Shown one piece after another: positions 23,363 through 32,915 of a stretch of 64,000 nucleotides of DNA. Positions within the stretch are counted from its first letter, which is position 1. Every line of letters begins with the position of its first letter. Source of the DNA: Deltaproteobacteria bacterium RIFCSPHIGHO2_01_FULL_43_49 (lineage in GTDB: Bacteria; UBA10199; SPLOWO2-01-44-7); contig MGRG01000005.1 in assembly GCA_001798075.1 (NCBI GenBank), positions 257,148-321,147 on the forward strand. Reading direction: 5' to 3'. A program made the translations under genes and the position numbers. The notes under the pieces are model-generated. The model ran no database searches and was not told the DNA's origin. It worked only from the letters and a program-made list of their open reading frames with translations.

Positions 23363-25372
23363 CTAGCCGGGAAAAGCGGGCGAGTCAATCATCTTTCTTA
23401 GCTCTTTTGCGATAGAACGTGCCGTCGTGACGGCTGTTATTACCTTTCCTCCAAAAAGGGACCAACATCCAAAGCCATGTTTTATAATATCAGAAGGCCT
23501 GGCATCGTCATGCTCTCGGTAGGCATTAACAGCTCGCACGACAAAGCGTGATTCAATATATTCAGCAAATTGCAAAATAGGAAACCACTTTCGACACTCG
23601 GAAACAATCTGGTGCCAATTTGATTTTGGCTGTTGCCATTGTGGAACCAGGCCATCTGGAGGGACGCACGATTTGCTTAAGGATTCCCGAACATGTCCCA
23701 AAGTGAAGATTCTAGGTGTTCCTGTTGCAACAAGTGTTGGAAACTCCCCATCCATGATGGTCAAGGCGATTGGTAAAATGGGTAGGTGTAGAAAAACAAG
23801 TTCGACAAGGTCCATACGAAGGGGTTTTATTGGAAAAGCGAACCAATGTGCAAACTCATTCATTCTCGCGTAGGTCGCGTTGACTATAAAATCAAAAGAA
23901 ATTTTATGCTTTTTTCTATTTTGTTTCACTTTTAAATACTTCGTCCCATTCTTTTGCAACCCCCCTCCATAGACACAAGATCCAAAATGGACTGAAATCC
24001 CGCCATGGTGGCTGATATGGGATTTTATATTTTGCTTTAACTGATCATAATCATAAATAGGTTCACCGGTTTTTATACAAAGGGAGACTTTTTTCCGATC
24101 CAAGAAATCATGAGAAGGATAGCAACGTGTGAAGGGCAGGTGATTGGTGCGGCAAAATTTCAGATAATTTTCTGCAGAAATTTTCGATTTTAAGCGACTC
24201 ACACAGTAAAAAGCGGGGAAGTGCCTGACAACCGCCTTGCCGTAAACGGCTTCAAATGCTGGTTTTGCCTCTTGAGATTCCTGGACGGTTTCCTTGCTTC
24301 GGGGATAATGATATCCCATGTGATGACGATATTGATTGACATAGGAGGCCCCCTCCATGAAATCAGCACCTCTTTCAAAAAGATGCACTTGGCCTAACTT
24401 TCTCAACTCAATGGCTGCCGTTGCGCCAAAAACCCCCCCTCCGATTATGGCAATTTTGGGTTTTCTAGGGACCCTCTGTGGTTTGATTTTTTCTATTCCG
24501 GCGATGATTTTTTGTGCAAGTGCAATATCCGGATAGGTATAGTGTTCCTTTCTCAAAACCTTTAAGAACATCTCCAGCTCCAACTGAAGAGGTTCTGGTT
24601 TGGAGGAGCATGAAATGGTTTTTGTTTTTTTCCCTCCCACAATTTCGATGCTATTTTTTTCAAAATCACAGTGAACAGCGATATTTTTAAAATGGAAGGT
24701 AAGCGTTCGTATTTTTTCTGATTTGTGAAATCCTATGTCAAACAACCCCTTAATTTTTCGGGGGTAAAAAATAGAGGTACTGACCCAATGGTTATGATGA
24801 GTTCTGAAACCACTCTGCGGCACCAGATTATATAGATATTCAACAATGTCGAAGGGATGTAATAATTCAAAAAGAATATCCCATTTAATCCTTTTTGTTT
24901 CAGGATAAAGAAATTTCGCGGAGATGAAGTAGGGGTCTCCCATAGATTGAATAATCGAGTGGAGCTTTCTTATCAACGGATGGAAACGATAAATGTGCCC
25001 TACCATCACTATTTTCCCATATTTTCTTGCCATTTTGCTGATAATGGAAACTTGGCGAGAGTTGAGTGCAAGGGGTTTTTCCACTAAAATATTTGTGTGA
25101 CGAAGAATAGACTTAACTAGAGAGAAATGAGTCGGTGTCGGCGTTGCTATATCAACACCATCAACACTTTGAAGCAGTTTTGTTGACAAACGATTAAAGA
25201 TAGGAATCGAATATTGCCGCATTAATTCTTGCCGGTGCTTGTCTGTTCTGACAACAACACCAGCCAACTTGCACAGCCCTTGTTTTTCCAGTTTTAGCAG
25301 GACTCTGAGGTGATTCCTCCCAAACCGGCCCGCACCCATGAGAAGTATTCGGGGGATGTTACCTTTTTTCAT
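23363..25372 (-). CDS. Gfo/Idh/MocA oxidoreductase fused to FAD-dependent oxidoreductase
   Basis: 669 residues with two catalytic modules. Residues 1-300 form a Gfo/Idh/MocA NAD(P) oxidoreductase: LMGAGRFGRNH, ATPTPTH, the EKP triplet (98-100) and LHPFDIVEYL, with His172 and Asp175 in the usual catalytic positions. From about 305, KIAIIGGGVFGATAAIEL (GGGVFG at 311-316) starts a DAO-type FAD domain, with LFERG binding the ADP ribose and a C-terminal GFGCWSLFGGKVITAVTTA FAD block. No frameshift or stop separates them. The two could perform successive oxidations or a redox-neutral epimerisation of a sugar or amino acid. It lies upstream of hddA and gmhB. I do not recognise this exact fusion as characterised. 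Confidence 0.88.
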   Translation of the reverse strand: MKKGNIPRILLMGAGRFGRNHLRVLLKLEKQGLCKLAGVVVRTDKHRQELMRQYSIPIFNRLSTKLLQSVDGVDIATPTPTHFSLVKSILRHTNILVEKPLALNSRQVSIISKMARKYGKIVMVGHIYRFHPLIRKLHSIIQSMGDPYFISAKFLYPETKRIKWDILFELLHPFDIVEYLYNLVPQSGFRTHHNHWVSTSIFYPRKIKGLFDIGFHKSEKIRTLTFHFKNIAVHCDFEKNSIEIVGGKKTKTISCSSKPEPLQLELEMFLKVLRKEHYTYPDIALAQKIIAGIEKIKPQRVPRKPKIAIIGGGVFGATAAIELRKLGQVHLFERGADFMEGASYVNQYRHHMGYHYPRSKETVQESQEAKPAFEAVYGKAVVRHFPAFYCVSRLKSKISAENYLKFCRTNHLPFTRCYPSHDFLDRKKVSLCIKTGEPIYDYDQLKQNIKSHISHHGGISVHFGSCVYGGGLQKNGTKYLKVKQNRKKHKISFDFIVNATYARMNEFAHWFAFPIKPLRMDLVELVFLHLPILPIALTIMDGEFPTLVATGTPRIFTLGHVRESLSKSCVPPDGLVPQWQQPKSNWHQIVSECRKWFPILQFAEYIESRFVVRAVNAYREHDDARPSDIIKHGFGCWSLFGGKVITAVTTARSIAKELRKMIDSPAFPG

Positions 25373-26111
25373 TATTGTTTATGGATCGTATGGGATAGGG
25401 GGGGTGTCTTACCATCTCATAATAGGTACTCAGCGGCTTTTTGAGATATTTCACAAAAAAACCAACGCTTAACAAATTAAAACTTCCACGCATCATCTTT
25501 GAAATCGGTATTTTGGAAGAGCCGGCTTGACGCAAATTGTGTCGAACGGGAATTTCACAGATTTTGGCGCCTCTTTCCTTTGCAACTGCCGGTAGGAAAA
25601 CTTGTGCCTGACCCCAAAGATAGAAGTCGCGAATAAAACGACTGCGGTAGGCTTTGAGACCACAACCAAAATCATGAATGGATAGATCAAAAAAATAGCC
25701 CGCCATTGTATTGGCAATTTTTGAAAAAATAAGACGCGAGGTGGCATCTTTACGTTCTTTACGCCACCCCACCACCACATCATATCCTTCCGAAAATTTT
25801 TTCAACATGGGAAGAATGTCATTGGGATCATTCTGAAAATCGGCATCAATGAGCACGATAATGTCTCCTTTTGCCTCGCGAATTCCGACATCGAGTGCTG
25901 GGGTTTGTCCACAATTTCTTTCCAAATGGATAACTTTCAGTGGAGCAAGTGAAGCGAGCTCCTCTTCTGTACCATCGGTAGAGCCATCGTTTACAAAAAT
26001 AATTTCAAAAGGATCAGGTTGGCGATTCATTACATCGCAAATTCTTTGGTGAAGCTCCTTGACCATTAACCGCTCATTATATACTGGAACAACAACCGAG
26101 ATTTTTATCAT
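25359..26111 (-). CDS. Glycosyltransferase family 2, DPM1/ArnC-like without membrane tail
   Basis: 250 residues from ATG 26111, two bases after the previous stop. ISVVVPVYNERLMVKEL opens the GT2 domain; VNDGSTDGT and IDADFQNDPNDI carry the nucleotide and metal Asp residues; CGLKAYRSRF and KERGAKICEIPVRH are DPM1-like blocks. ArnC-type enzymes normally end in two transmembrane helices, but here only a short amphipathic tail is seen. It likely makes a polyprenyl-phosphate sugar that the GT-C membrane enzymes nearby use outside the cytoplasm (inference). Overlaps the fused oxidoreductase start by 14 bases. Confidence 0.9.
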   Translation of the reverse strand: MIKISVVVPVYNERLMVKELHQRICDVMNRQPDPFEIIFVNDGSTDGTEEELASLAPLKVIHLERNCGQTPALDVGIREAKGDIIVLIDADFQNDPNDILPMLKKFSEGYDVVVGWRKERKDATSRLIFSKIANTMAGYFFDLSIHDFGCGLKAYRSRFIRDFYLWGQAQVFLPAVAKERGAKICEIPVRHNLRQAGSSKIPISKMMRGSFNLLSVGFFVKYLKKPLSTYYEMVRHPPYPIRSINNNEKR

Positions 26112-26113
26112 AA

Positions 26114-27643
26114 TTAATGATCGCTCCACCGACTAGCGGTACTTTGTTTTAGACGCATTTGCACATGTTCCTCCGTGTTGACTGTGCGCCAAGCCCAATC
26201 ACGCAGGGCGACGATGCGTTCCGGAGGAACAATGGTATTTTTCATGACTGCATTTTTCCAGTTCAGGAGGTCTGTGTCAAAATCTTGTTCTAAATATCCG
26301 CCTCGAATAGCCAGCTCAAAAAGACTACTCCCCGGGAAGGGAATGGGAATAAAAAATGTGCAATAAGGGGCGCCGTTATTAACAAGCTTCTTACCCAGCT
26401 CGATACTCTGCATCATTTCTGCTTCTGTTTCGTCAGGAAAGCCTATCATCATATTGATAGGACAAAGAATGCCAACATCGGTTGCTATTTTGACTAACTG
26501 GGCAACATCCAATACTGTATGATTCAATTTGCCCGTTGCATATTTATCGAGAATTCTTTGAGAGGCCGACTCAACGGGAAAGACAATTTGATCAAACCCT
26601 GCCGAATGCAGCAACTCGAGATAGTCCCGGTCAATGCATAATTTGCCCTGTTGGGAGCGATGGAGGAAGTGAACGAGATTGACTCCATTGACATTGGCGA
26701 TTTCAAAGCCCATTCCTAACACTTTTTCAAATATCTCTTTAACTCGAGATTTTTTTGCCAAGAGACTGTCATCTTCAAAATATAATTTTTTTACTTTCAG
26801 CGATTTCAAGATGCTCATTTCTTCCAAAACTCTATCGACCGATTTTATTCTGTAGTTTCCTATATTGCCGCTGGTTGCAGGATCGGTTTTATCTATTGAA
26901 ATATGGCAGTAAGAACAATGGTAGGGGCAACCACGTGAAGTCATGATGGGGGCATAGCGAAGATTGTGTTTTGCAATGACCCCATGTGGAGAAGCAATTT
27001 GTTCGTATTTATCAAATGGCAGTTTGTGCCAGGCGGGAAAGGGAAGCTCATCAAGAACGCCATGAATCTGACCAGTCCTTAATGGATTTGTTGTCATCTT
27101 ACCTTCACTCATAAAGCTAATTCCATCTACATTTTTAAAAGATTGTTCGGCAGCAAGGGCACGTACAAGGTCGACGATAGTTTTTTCTCCCTCTGCCAAG
27201 GCAACCACATCGATTAAACCGCTTCTTAAAAAACGCTCTGCAAGACTTCTTGCGTTAACACCCCCAGTCACTGTCAATATGTTGGGATTCACTTCTTTAA
27301 CACAGGATGCTACCTCAAGGGCCATGCGGGTTTGTGGAGTAAAGTTAGAATGGATACCAACAATATTATATTTCCCCAAATCGACAAATGTCTTGAGACT
27401 CTCTGTTGACATTCCAATGCGCATGAGACCATTGGGCTGTAAAATCGTACGGAAAAAAGTCTCAGAAAGATTGTCTTTTGTTGATCCTACAGAGGCATCC
27501 AAAATATCGACCTCAAAACCGGCTTGTTCCAGGGCGCTCGCAAGGTAGAGTGGTCCCAAGGATCCATCGGGCCTAGGTGTTTCTATGGGCATCAGTTGAT
27601 TGGGTGGATAAACGAGTAAAATCTTTGGCTCTTTTGAAATCAT
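26114..27643 (-). CDS. B12-binding-domain radical SAM protein
   Basis: 509 residues. Residues about 8-170 form a cobalamin-binding-type Rossmann domain (LVYPPNQLMPIETPRPDGSLGPLYLAS, VTGGVNARSL). The radical SAM cluster ligands are C239, C243 and C246 in TSRGCPYHCSYC, followed by YFEDDSLLAKKS, FPVESASQRIL and MIGFPDETEAEM barrel motifs. The class includes methylases at unreactive carbons and ring-rearranging enzymes. The classical DxHxxG cobalamin motif is not evident, so base-on/off behaviour is uncertain. Situated between a GT2 and a membrane protein gene; probably modifies a lipid-linked or nucleotide-linked sugar. Confidence 0.88.
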   Translation of the reverse strand: MISKEPKILLVYPPNQLMPIETPRPDGSLGPLYLASALEQAGFEVDILDASVGSTKDNLSETFFRTILQPNGLMRIGMSTESLKTFVDLGKYNIVGIHSNFTPQTRMALEVASCVKEVNPNILTVTGGVNARSLAERFLRSGLIDVVALAEGEKTIVDLVRALAAEQSFKNVDGISFMSEGKMTTNPLRTGQIHGVLDELPFPAWHKLPFDKYEQIASPHGVIAKHNLRYAPIMTSRGCPYHCSYCHISIDKTDPATSGNIGNYRIKSVDRVLEEMSILKSLKVKKLYFEDDSLLAKKSRVKEIFEKVLGMGFEIANVNGVNLVHFLHRSQQGKLCIDRDYLELLHSAGFDQIVFPVESASQRILDKYATGKLNHTVLDVAQLVKIATDVGILCPINMMIGFPDETEAEMMQSIELGKKLVNNGAPYCTFFIPIPFPGSSLFELAIRGGYLEQDFDTDLLNWKNAVMKNTIVPPERIVALRDWAWRTVNTEEHVQMRLKQSTASRWSDH

Positions 27644-27651
27644 TTTTAAAA

Positions 27652-29214
27652 TCAGCTCGTAGAAGGGATTTCAAACAATGTCAAAGAATCTTTTTCATAG
27701 ACTACTTTAACCGCTTTTTTGAAATCTTCTGGTGGCGGTGTCTGTGCGCGTTCATTGTTCCATAAGACAAATTGAATTCCATATTTTTTAACGATTTCGA
27801 ATCGGCGTTGAAGAGATGTTTCCGGTTTGAAAAATTCAACAACATCACTCTGATGTTCCCCCAATTTTTGAATAAAAGGATCATAATAGGAGGCCCCTTC
27901 CTGATAAGTCAGTGGCCTTCCACTAAATGCTGGAATCACTAATGCTGTATCCATATCCGATAAAATGAGGGCGTCAGAGGGAACATATCGATTCAAAAAC
28001 TGAAACTTTTTTATAAAACCCCTTCCCCTTTTGGGATTTTCGTTGAGAAAGTGTAAGACCTCTTGGAAGGAGCGAAATCCCAACTCTTTTGCTGTCACAC
28101 TGACGGTTTGATATAAAAGACAGCCAAGTCCTATTGTGACAAGAAAAAATGGGAAAATGTTCTTAGTTGTAAGAACGAGAATGTTACTCAAAACAGGCAG
28201 TTTTTCTCTTAAATAAAGGGCAAGCCCTAAGTGGAGAAAAAAGGAAACATAGAAGATAAGCCTCCAACCCATGGGACTTTTCAGAAAGAATGCAGTCAAA
28301 AAACTGGCCAGGAATAAGAAAAACCCGAGGACAATTAACGGATACCGTTTTTTCCACCCATAATAAAAAATCAGAGGAACACCCAATAAGACCGGCCCAA
28401 GACGTGTCAGATGTTCTATCGAAAAGTAAAGACTCGTTATTTCAGGAGTTGTCATTTGATGGAGTAGGAATCCATCTCTTACTAGCTGGATGAGGGAATA
28501 ATAAGGCCAGCTAGTTGCTAGTGTGAATGCCAGTATAGTCAATCCAAGAACAAAAAGAATTTTTTTGATCTGGAATGGTTTATGAAGCAGAAGTAGCAAA
28601 ACCATGGTCCCTAAAGCAAAAAAGGTGGGCAATAGATTGGTGAGTATTAAAATTGATAAAGAAGGTAACAAAACAAAACCGTAAAACATTTTTCCCGTCC
28701 GCAAATATTTTATGAGGAGAGTAAAGATGAAAAAACTGAGTGCAAAAGCGAAGGAAGAGGGCTTGTAAAGGTTAATCATTAGCCCGCCTACGTCATAGGC
28801 CCCACTGAAATCCCAAGATTTTCCCCAGAAAAAGAGCATGACCGGAAGTAAGATGAAGGATAATTCTGGGGTCGAAAAATATTCTTTTAGAAATAAATGC
28901 AGGCCGATAGCGAGTAATATAAAGTTCATTAATCCCGCCATGTTAAAGATGGTAAGAGAGCTAAGCCCCGTTATTTTTTTAATCAGAGCTAGTCCCCATG
29001 TATAAAAGTCATAACTAAAAGGGATGGGGCCCAAAGGATGTACGGTGGGAAAAAATCGCAGCTTTGGGTCATTCAGAGGGAGGTTTGTCAGCTCATTCAT
29101 AATGGCACTATGTGGAAGATAGTCTGAATAGTAGTCGTGCAGATGGAAATAGGTGGTTACAGCGAAAAACAAAAATAAAAGCCCAACCAGTAAAGGGTAC
29201 TTAGGTATCTTCAT
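27652..29214 (-). CDS. Multi-spanning membrane protein, GT-C-like
   Basis: 520 residues from ATG 29214, chosen over an upstream TTG because it overlaps the preceding gene by only 14 bases. About eleven hydrophobic helices run to about residue 385, then a soluble tail of about 135 residues (YVPSDALILSDMDTALVIPAFSGRP). After the first helix, LHDYYSDYLPHSAIMNELTN and a PLGPIPFSYDFYTW loop occupy the periplasmic position of GT-C catalytic segments. No exact family assigned. It pairs with the GT39-like gene just upstream, so the two may act in sequence on the same lipid-linked glycan. Confidence 0.75.
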   Translation of the reverse strand: MKIPKYPLLVGLLFLFFAVTTYFHLHDYYSDYLPHSAIMNELTNLPLNDPKLRFFPTVHPLGPIPFSYDFYTWGLALIKKITGLSSLTIFNMAGLMNFILLAIGLHLFLKEYFSTPELSFILLPVMLFFWGKSWDFSGAYDVGGLMINLYKPSSFAFALSFFIFTLLIKYLRTGKMFYGFVLLPSLSILILTNLLPTFFALGTMVLLLLLHKPFQIKKILFVLGLTILAFTLATSWPYYSLIQLVRDGFLLHQMTTPEITSLYFSIEHLTRLGPVLLGVPLIFYYGWKKRYPLIVLGFFLFLASFLTAFFLKSPMGWRLIFYVSFFLHLGLALYLREKLPVLSNILVLTTKNIFPFFLVTIGLGCLLYQTVSVTAKELGFRSFQEVLHFLNENPKRGRGFIKKFQFLNRYVPSDALILSDMDTALVIPAFSGRPLTYQEGASYYDPFIQKLGEHQSDVVEFFKPETSLQRRFEIVKKYGIQFVLWNNERAQTPPPEDFKKAVKVVYEKDSLTLFEIPSTS

Positions 29215-30706
29215 TGCATTTTGGCAATCGTTGCCAATGGTATATTTGCGTTGCGAAAACCTCTTTTTTAATTCCAAATTTTAGAAAATCCACCAGAACA
29301 GGATTTAAAGTATAGCCCTTTTGATAGATGGGTTGATAGCAAGAAAAGTTTTCCATCCGAATCTTTTTTCCTTGAGTTGAGTTAGGACCACTTAGAAGCC
29401 AAAAAGAATCGGGTTTTACCTCTAAAGTTTTTTTCAGTTTTTTTTCAAAGCCTTCTTCCGGAAGGGCAACCCAATGTCCCCCCTCTTTTGGACTATAGTA
29501 TTGGATCAGTGGAAGATAGGTATCTGGGTGGAGTAGAACCATTTCTCCCGATTTTTTTTCTTTTTGGATATCCTGAGCGATTTCTTTCCAGGGAATTAAC
29601 AAGTTTGCATTGAAAAATTGGTTGGGATTCCCCGTATGCCAAAAGTAGACTGAGATAGTTTGGGGGATTACGATGAATAAGAAAAGGACAAATTTCCAAA
29701 CGCGAGGCCAAGGAACTTTATCAATACCAAAACTGATTAGTAAAAGAAAAAAGGGAACCGCATAACTTATGAGCCTTGGCGAATTGGCTCCCAGGTAAAT
29801 CCAGGCTGCCAGTGGAAGAAAAAGACAAACAAGAACTAGAATTATCCAAGGATTTCGACTTCGCAGAGAATATAAAGTTCCAGCTATCCCTGTAATGCCA
29901 AAAGAAATAATTGCTGGCAGGACAACAGGCCAATTGAAGGGATTCACTGTCTCACCCAATGTCAGTCCAAAAAAGGCAACAGCGATTCGGACCCAAACGG
30001 AGAGTGACAAGACATCGGGAGCACTTTTATAAAGAAAAGCCGCTAAGTAGCGATCCAAAAGAAATTGATAAAATAAGATTGAAAGAATAACAAGGCCAAC
30101 CCCCCATTTCCCAATTTCCCACAGGGGCATTTTCCGGGCAGATAAGATCAAAAATAAAAGATAGGCCGCAAGCACTGTTAGGAAAAGCCCATGAGTGGCC
30201 AGTCCCAAAAAACAAATCAGAAAAAAGAAAAGAAAGAACAACAACTTTTTAGTTCTAAAATACTGGATGAAAGCATACAAAGAAGCAATCGCCCATAAGG
30301 TAAAAAGACCATAGGGTCTTGCCATTTGGCCATAGACAACGGAGAGAGGGGAAAAGGTGAGTAGGGCCGCCGCCATCATTCCCACAGTTTCCGAATAAAT
30401 AATCTTTCCCACTTGATAAATAAACCAGATGCTTAAAAAACTGGCACCAGCCGAAAGAATCCTCAAAGAAAACTCGGAGATACCCAGAAACTGGGTTAGC
30501 CATTTTGTCAAAAGATAATACAAAGGCGTATGACCTGGATCGAAAATGGTGAAGGCCAGTTGGCCAAAAGAAAGGTCAGAAATTTGTTGGAGGGAATAGG
30601 CTTCATCTTCATAAAAAGATTTCTGATTGATTCCATAGAATCTCAGGCAAAAGCCTATAAAAAGAATCAGGAGGATAATCCAATTTTGGGATACAACTTG
30701 TTTCAT
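29201..30706 (-). CDS. GT39/ArnT-like membrane glycosyltransferase
   Basis: 501 residues. The first periplasmic loop has the GT39 signature: SFYEDEAYSL with the acidic pair typical of PMT/ArnT catalytic sites, followed by DPGHTPLYYLL and SEFSLRILSA. SPLSVVYGQMARPYGLF matches the ArnT-like loop before the next helices. About 10-11 membrane spans, then a soluble C-terminal region of about 110 residues. It uses a polyprenyl-phosphate sugar as donor and transfers it outside the cytoplasm to a lipid or glycan. Overlaps the GT4 gene by 4 bases. Acceptor unknown. Confidence 0.88.
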   Translation of the reverse strand: MKQVVSQNWIILLILFIGFCLRFYGINQKSFYEDEAYSLQQISDLSFGQLAFTIFDPGHTPLYYLLTKWLTQFLGISEFSLRILSAGASFLSIWFIYQVGKIIYSETVGMMAAALLTFSPLSVVYGQMARPYGLFTLWAIASLYAFIQYFRTKKLLFFLFFFLICFLGLATHGLFLTVLAAYLLFLILSARKMPLWEIGKWGVGLVILSILFYQFLLDRYLAAFLYKSAPDVLSLSVWVRIAVAFFGLTLGETVNPFNWPVVLPAIISFGITGIAGTLYSLRSRNPWIILVLVCLFLPLAAWIYLGANSPRLISYAVPFFLLLISFGIDKVPWPRVWKFVLFLFIVIPQTISVYFWHTGNPNQFFNANLLIPWKEIAQDIQKEKKSGEMVLLHPDTYLPLIQYYSPKEGGHWVALPEEGFEKKLKKTLEVKPDSFWLLSGPNSTQGKKIRMENFSCYQPIYQKGYTLNPVLVDFLKFGIKKEVFATQIYHWQRLPKCNEDT

Positions 30707-31797
30707 GGAAGGAGTTTTCCGTTGAGGAGTGTGGTGATCAATTTTTGATAATCGTCCCGAAATTTTTTAAAGGACCTCCTTTGTTCTACATAGGGGCGAG
30801 TTGTTGCCCGCTTATTTTTTGAAAGCAGATTTTCAATAGCCTCCACATATTTTTCAACATGGTTTTCCAAAGTAACGTAGACTCCTTTTGAAGAATCAAG
30901 GTTGGCATCCGGATCCAAGCAAACATCAGCCACCGGTTTGCTCACAACCACCGGCAGGTTGCAAGCCATGGCTTCTAGGACGACGAGGGCCGCTGATTCA
31001 TAGCGGGATGGAAAAACAAAAAAGTCAGCAGCATTATACCAAAGGGTCATCTCCTCATTGGTAAGATTGTTTTTGATCACAATATTGGGATAAAGGGGTG
31101 TTATTTTGTTTGTAAGAATACAGACGAATTGAATTTGGGGAAACTGGCTCGCGAGCTGTTCAACAATATCCCATCCCTTCGCATATTCTGCCTGCCCTAC
31201 AAAAAGGCCAATGGGTTTACCGGTTGGAATGGTTGGGGCTATTCTTTTCCTTGCCTCTTCTGGATTGGTGAACGCAAACTGATTCAGGTCAATCCCAACC
31301 GGAATCATTTTGCTATTCCAGTGATATCTTTCCTCTACTTCCTGACAGACTTTTTCAGAAATGGAGACGCAGCTCGCCCCATAACCACTCAGTCTTTCAA
31401 AAGAGCCATAAAGATATTTTGTGGAAAAAGGACCCTGCCCCTTTTTTAGGGCCGAGTCTGCATAAGCAGCACCACACAGCGCATAAATATGGACTCTGGG
31501 TATGTTTAATTTTTTTAAGGCGAGATGCCAGCCCCCTTCTCCAGAGGTGATCACCAGATCAAATGGGTTTTTTTTGTGGCGTTGCAGAAAATTTCGGCTG
31601 AGCCACCAGGACTGTTTGACCTCTTCCAGGCAAAATCGGCTTAAATTCAGATCTAGCATTTTTGGAATAGGTGAGAAGCCATCTAAACGGATTATTTCAA
31701 TTTGGGGAAATGCCTTTTGAAGATGGAGGGCATAGGCTTCCAGGCCCCGTTTGACCTGATCAAAATGAAAACGGCTAAGCAGTGCAATGCGTGTCAT
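30703..31797 (-). CDS. Glycosyltransferase family 4
   Basis: 364 residues of GT-B fold. The donor domain has IGLFVGQAEYAKGWDIVEQL and FVFPSRYESAALVVLEAMACNLPVV, containing an E-x7-E pair (ESAALVVLE). The N-terminal domain shows YALHLQKAFP and LVITSGEGGWHL. Retaining NDP-sugar transferase in the cytoplasm, building the repeat unit. It overlaps its neighbour on each side by 4 bases. Donor sugar not predictable. Confidence 0.92.
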   Translation of the reverse strand: MTRIALLSRFHFDQVKRGLEAYALHLQKAFPQIEIIRLDGFSPIPKMLDLNLSRFCLEEVKQSWWLSRNFLQRHKKNPFDLVITSGEGGWHLALKKLNIPRVHIYALCGAAYADSALKKGQGPFSTKYLYGSFERLSGYGASCVSISEKVCQEVEERYHWNSKMIPVGIDLNQFAFTNPEEARKRIAPTIPTGKPIGLFVGQAEYAKGWDIVEQLASQFPQIQFVCILTNKITPLYPNIVIKNNLTNEEMTLWYNAADFFVFPSRYESAALVVLEAMACNLPVVVSKPVADVCLDPDANLDSSKGVYVTLENHVEKYVEAIENLLSKNKRATTRPYVEQRRSFKKFRDDYQKLITTLLNGKLLP

Positions 31798-32915
31798 GCT
31801 TCTCCTTGAAGGGCATTTTGATAAATTTGAAATACGAGATCCGCATGTTTTTTAAGATTATGTCTTTCCTCGACAAATTGACGGCCTGCTTTACCCAGTC
31901 TTTGCCCCTCTTCGGGATGATTCCATAATCGTTCGATGGCTTTTGCAAAGGGTTCCCAATCTTTTTCTATCCAAATGTTTGTTCTGTGTGTGATTTCTAA
32001 TCCCTCTGCCCCTTTAGGCGTTGAGACAACGGCTCGTTGCATGGCCAGAGCCTCAACAATTTTAAAGCGAGTGCCTGATCCATAGCGAATAGGGACAATG
32101 AAAACCCTCGCTTGGCTGAGGATCGGTAGAATATCAGGAAGAAAACCTAAAAATTCGACATTTTTGGGATGCGGCTTTTCATAAGTTCCACCTCCCAATA
32201 TCTTAAAAGGAAATTGTGGCAAGCGAGGTGCTAACTCCTGGCAGATGATCTCCACAGCGTCACGATTCGCGCTGTAACTTAGAGGCCCCATAAACAAAAC
32301 GGTATCACCCAGCGCATCTGTTGCCGGGTAATGTGAAGGGTCTAGTGAATTGGGTATCACTGTGACTTTGTTCTCTAATGCTGGAAGTTTTTTTGTGAAT
32401 TCTTTCTTATCTGTTTCAGAAATAGCAAAGATGTGGGCCGCCTGTTTTAACGCTTTTTTTTCATATTGAGTTGCCCGCCATAAAAGCCAGGGACGCCATA
32501 ATTTTTTGAATGGGATCTTTTTTAAAGTAGGTCCATGTGTCATATCATGTTTTAAGAAATTCCAATTTACATCATGTTCCCAAAGAATTTTTGGAACGCC
32601 TGGAAAATGACAACCCAAAGCCCAAAAGTGTGGGTTATGAATTTGGATAATGTCCGGTTTTTCTAAAAAGTTGGGCTTTGAATAATCTGTCTTATAATAG
32701 GTCCAAGCTTTTTTTATTTTAGATAAAGGTGAGTCAGCGCAATTTTGATAGAAGAAGCGATGTGCAATGTCTGGGTTGTTAGTCTGCTCCGTCGAAAAAT
32801 ACCAAATCTCCATTTTGTCGCGAAGCATCTGAATCCAGCGAAACACCCCGAGGGAATCACCCCCTTTGTCTGAAGCGCAGTAAGGGGCAATGATCATTAA
32901 TTTAATTTTTTTCAT
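31794..32915 (-). CDS. Glycosyltransferase family 4
   Basis: 373 residues from ATG 32915, which overlaps the radical SAM gene by 14 bases; earlier ATGs lie deeper in that gene. GT-B fold: MIIAPYCASDKGGDSLGVFRW opening, VLFMGPLSYSANRDAVEII in the donor domain and IRYGSGTRFKIVEALAMQRAVVSTPKGAEGL. The first Glu of the usual E-x7-E motif is Gly here, a substitution common in this GT4 subgroup. Cytosolic glycan assembly enzyme. Its gene end overlaps the next GT4 as ATGA. Confidence 0.9.
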   Translation of the reverse strand: MKKIKLMIIAPYCASDKGGDSLGVFRWIQMLRDKMEIWYFSTEQTNNPDIAHRFFYQNCADSPLSKIKKAWTYYKTDYSKPNFLEKPDIIQIHNPHFWALGCHFPGVPKILWEHDVNWNFLKHDMTHGPTLKKIPFKKLWRPWLLWRATQYEKKALKQAAHIFAISETDKKEFTKKLPALENKVTVIPNSLDPSHYPATDALGDTVLFMGPLSYSANRDAVEIICQELAPRLPQFPFKILGGGTYEKPHPKNVEFLGFLPDILPILSQARVFIVPIRYGSGTRFKIVEALAMQRAVVSTPKGAEGLEITHRTNIWIEKDWEPFAKAIERLWNHPEEGQRLGKAGRQFVEERHNLKKHADLVFQIYQNALQGEA

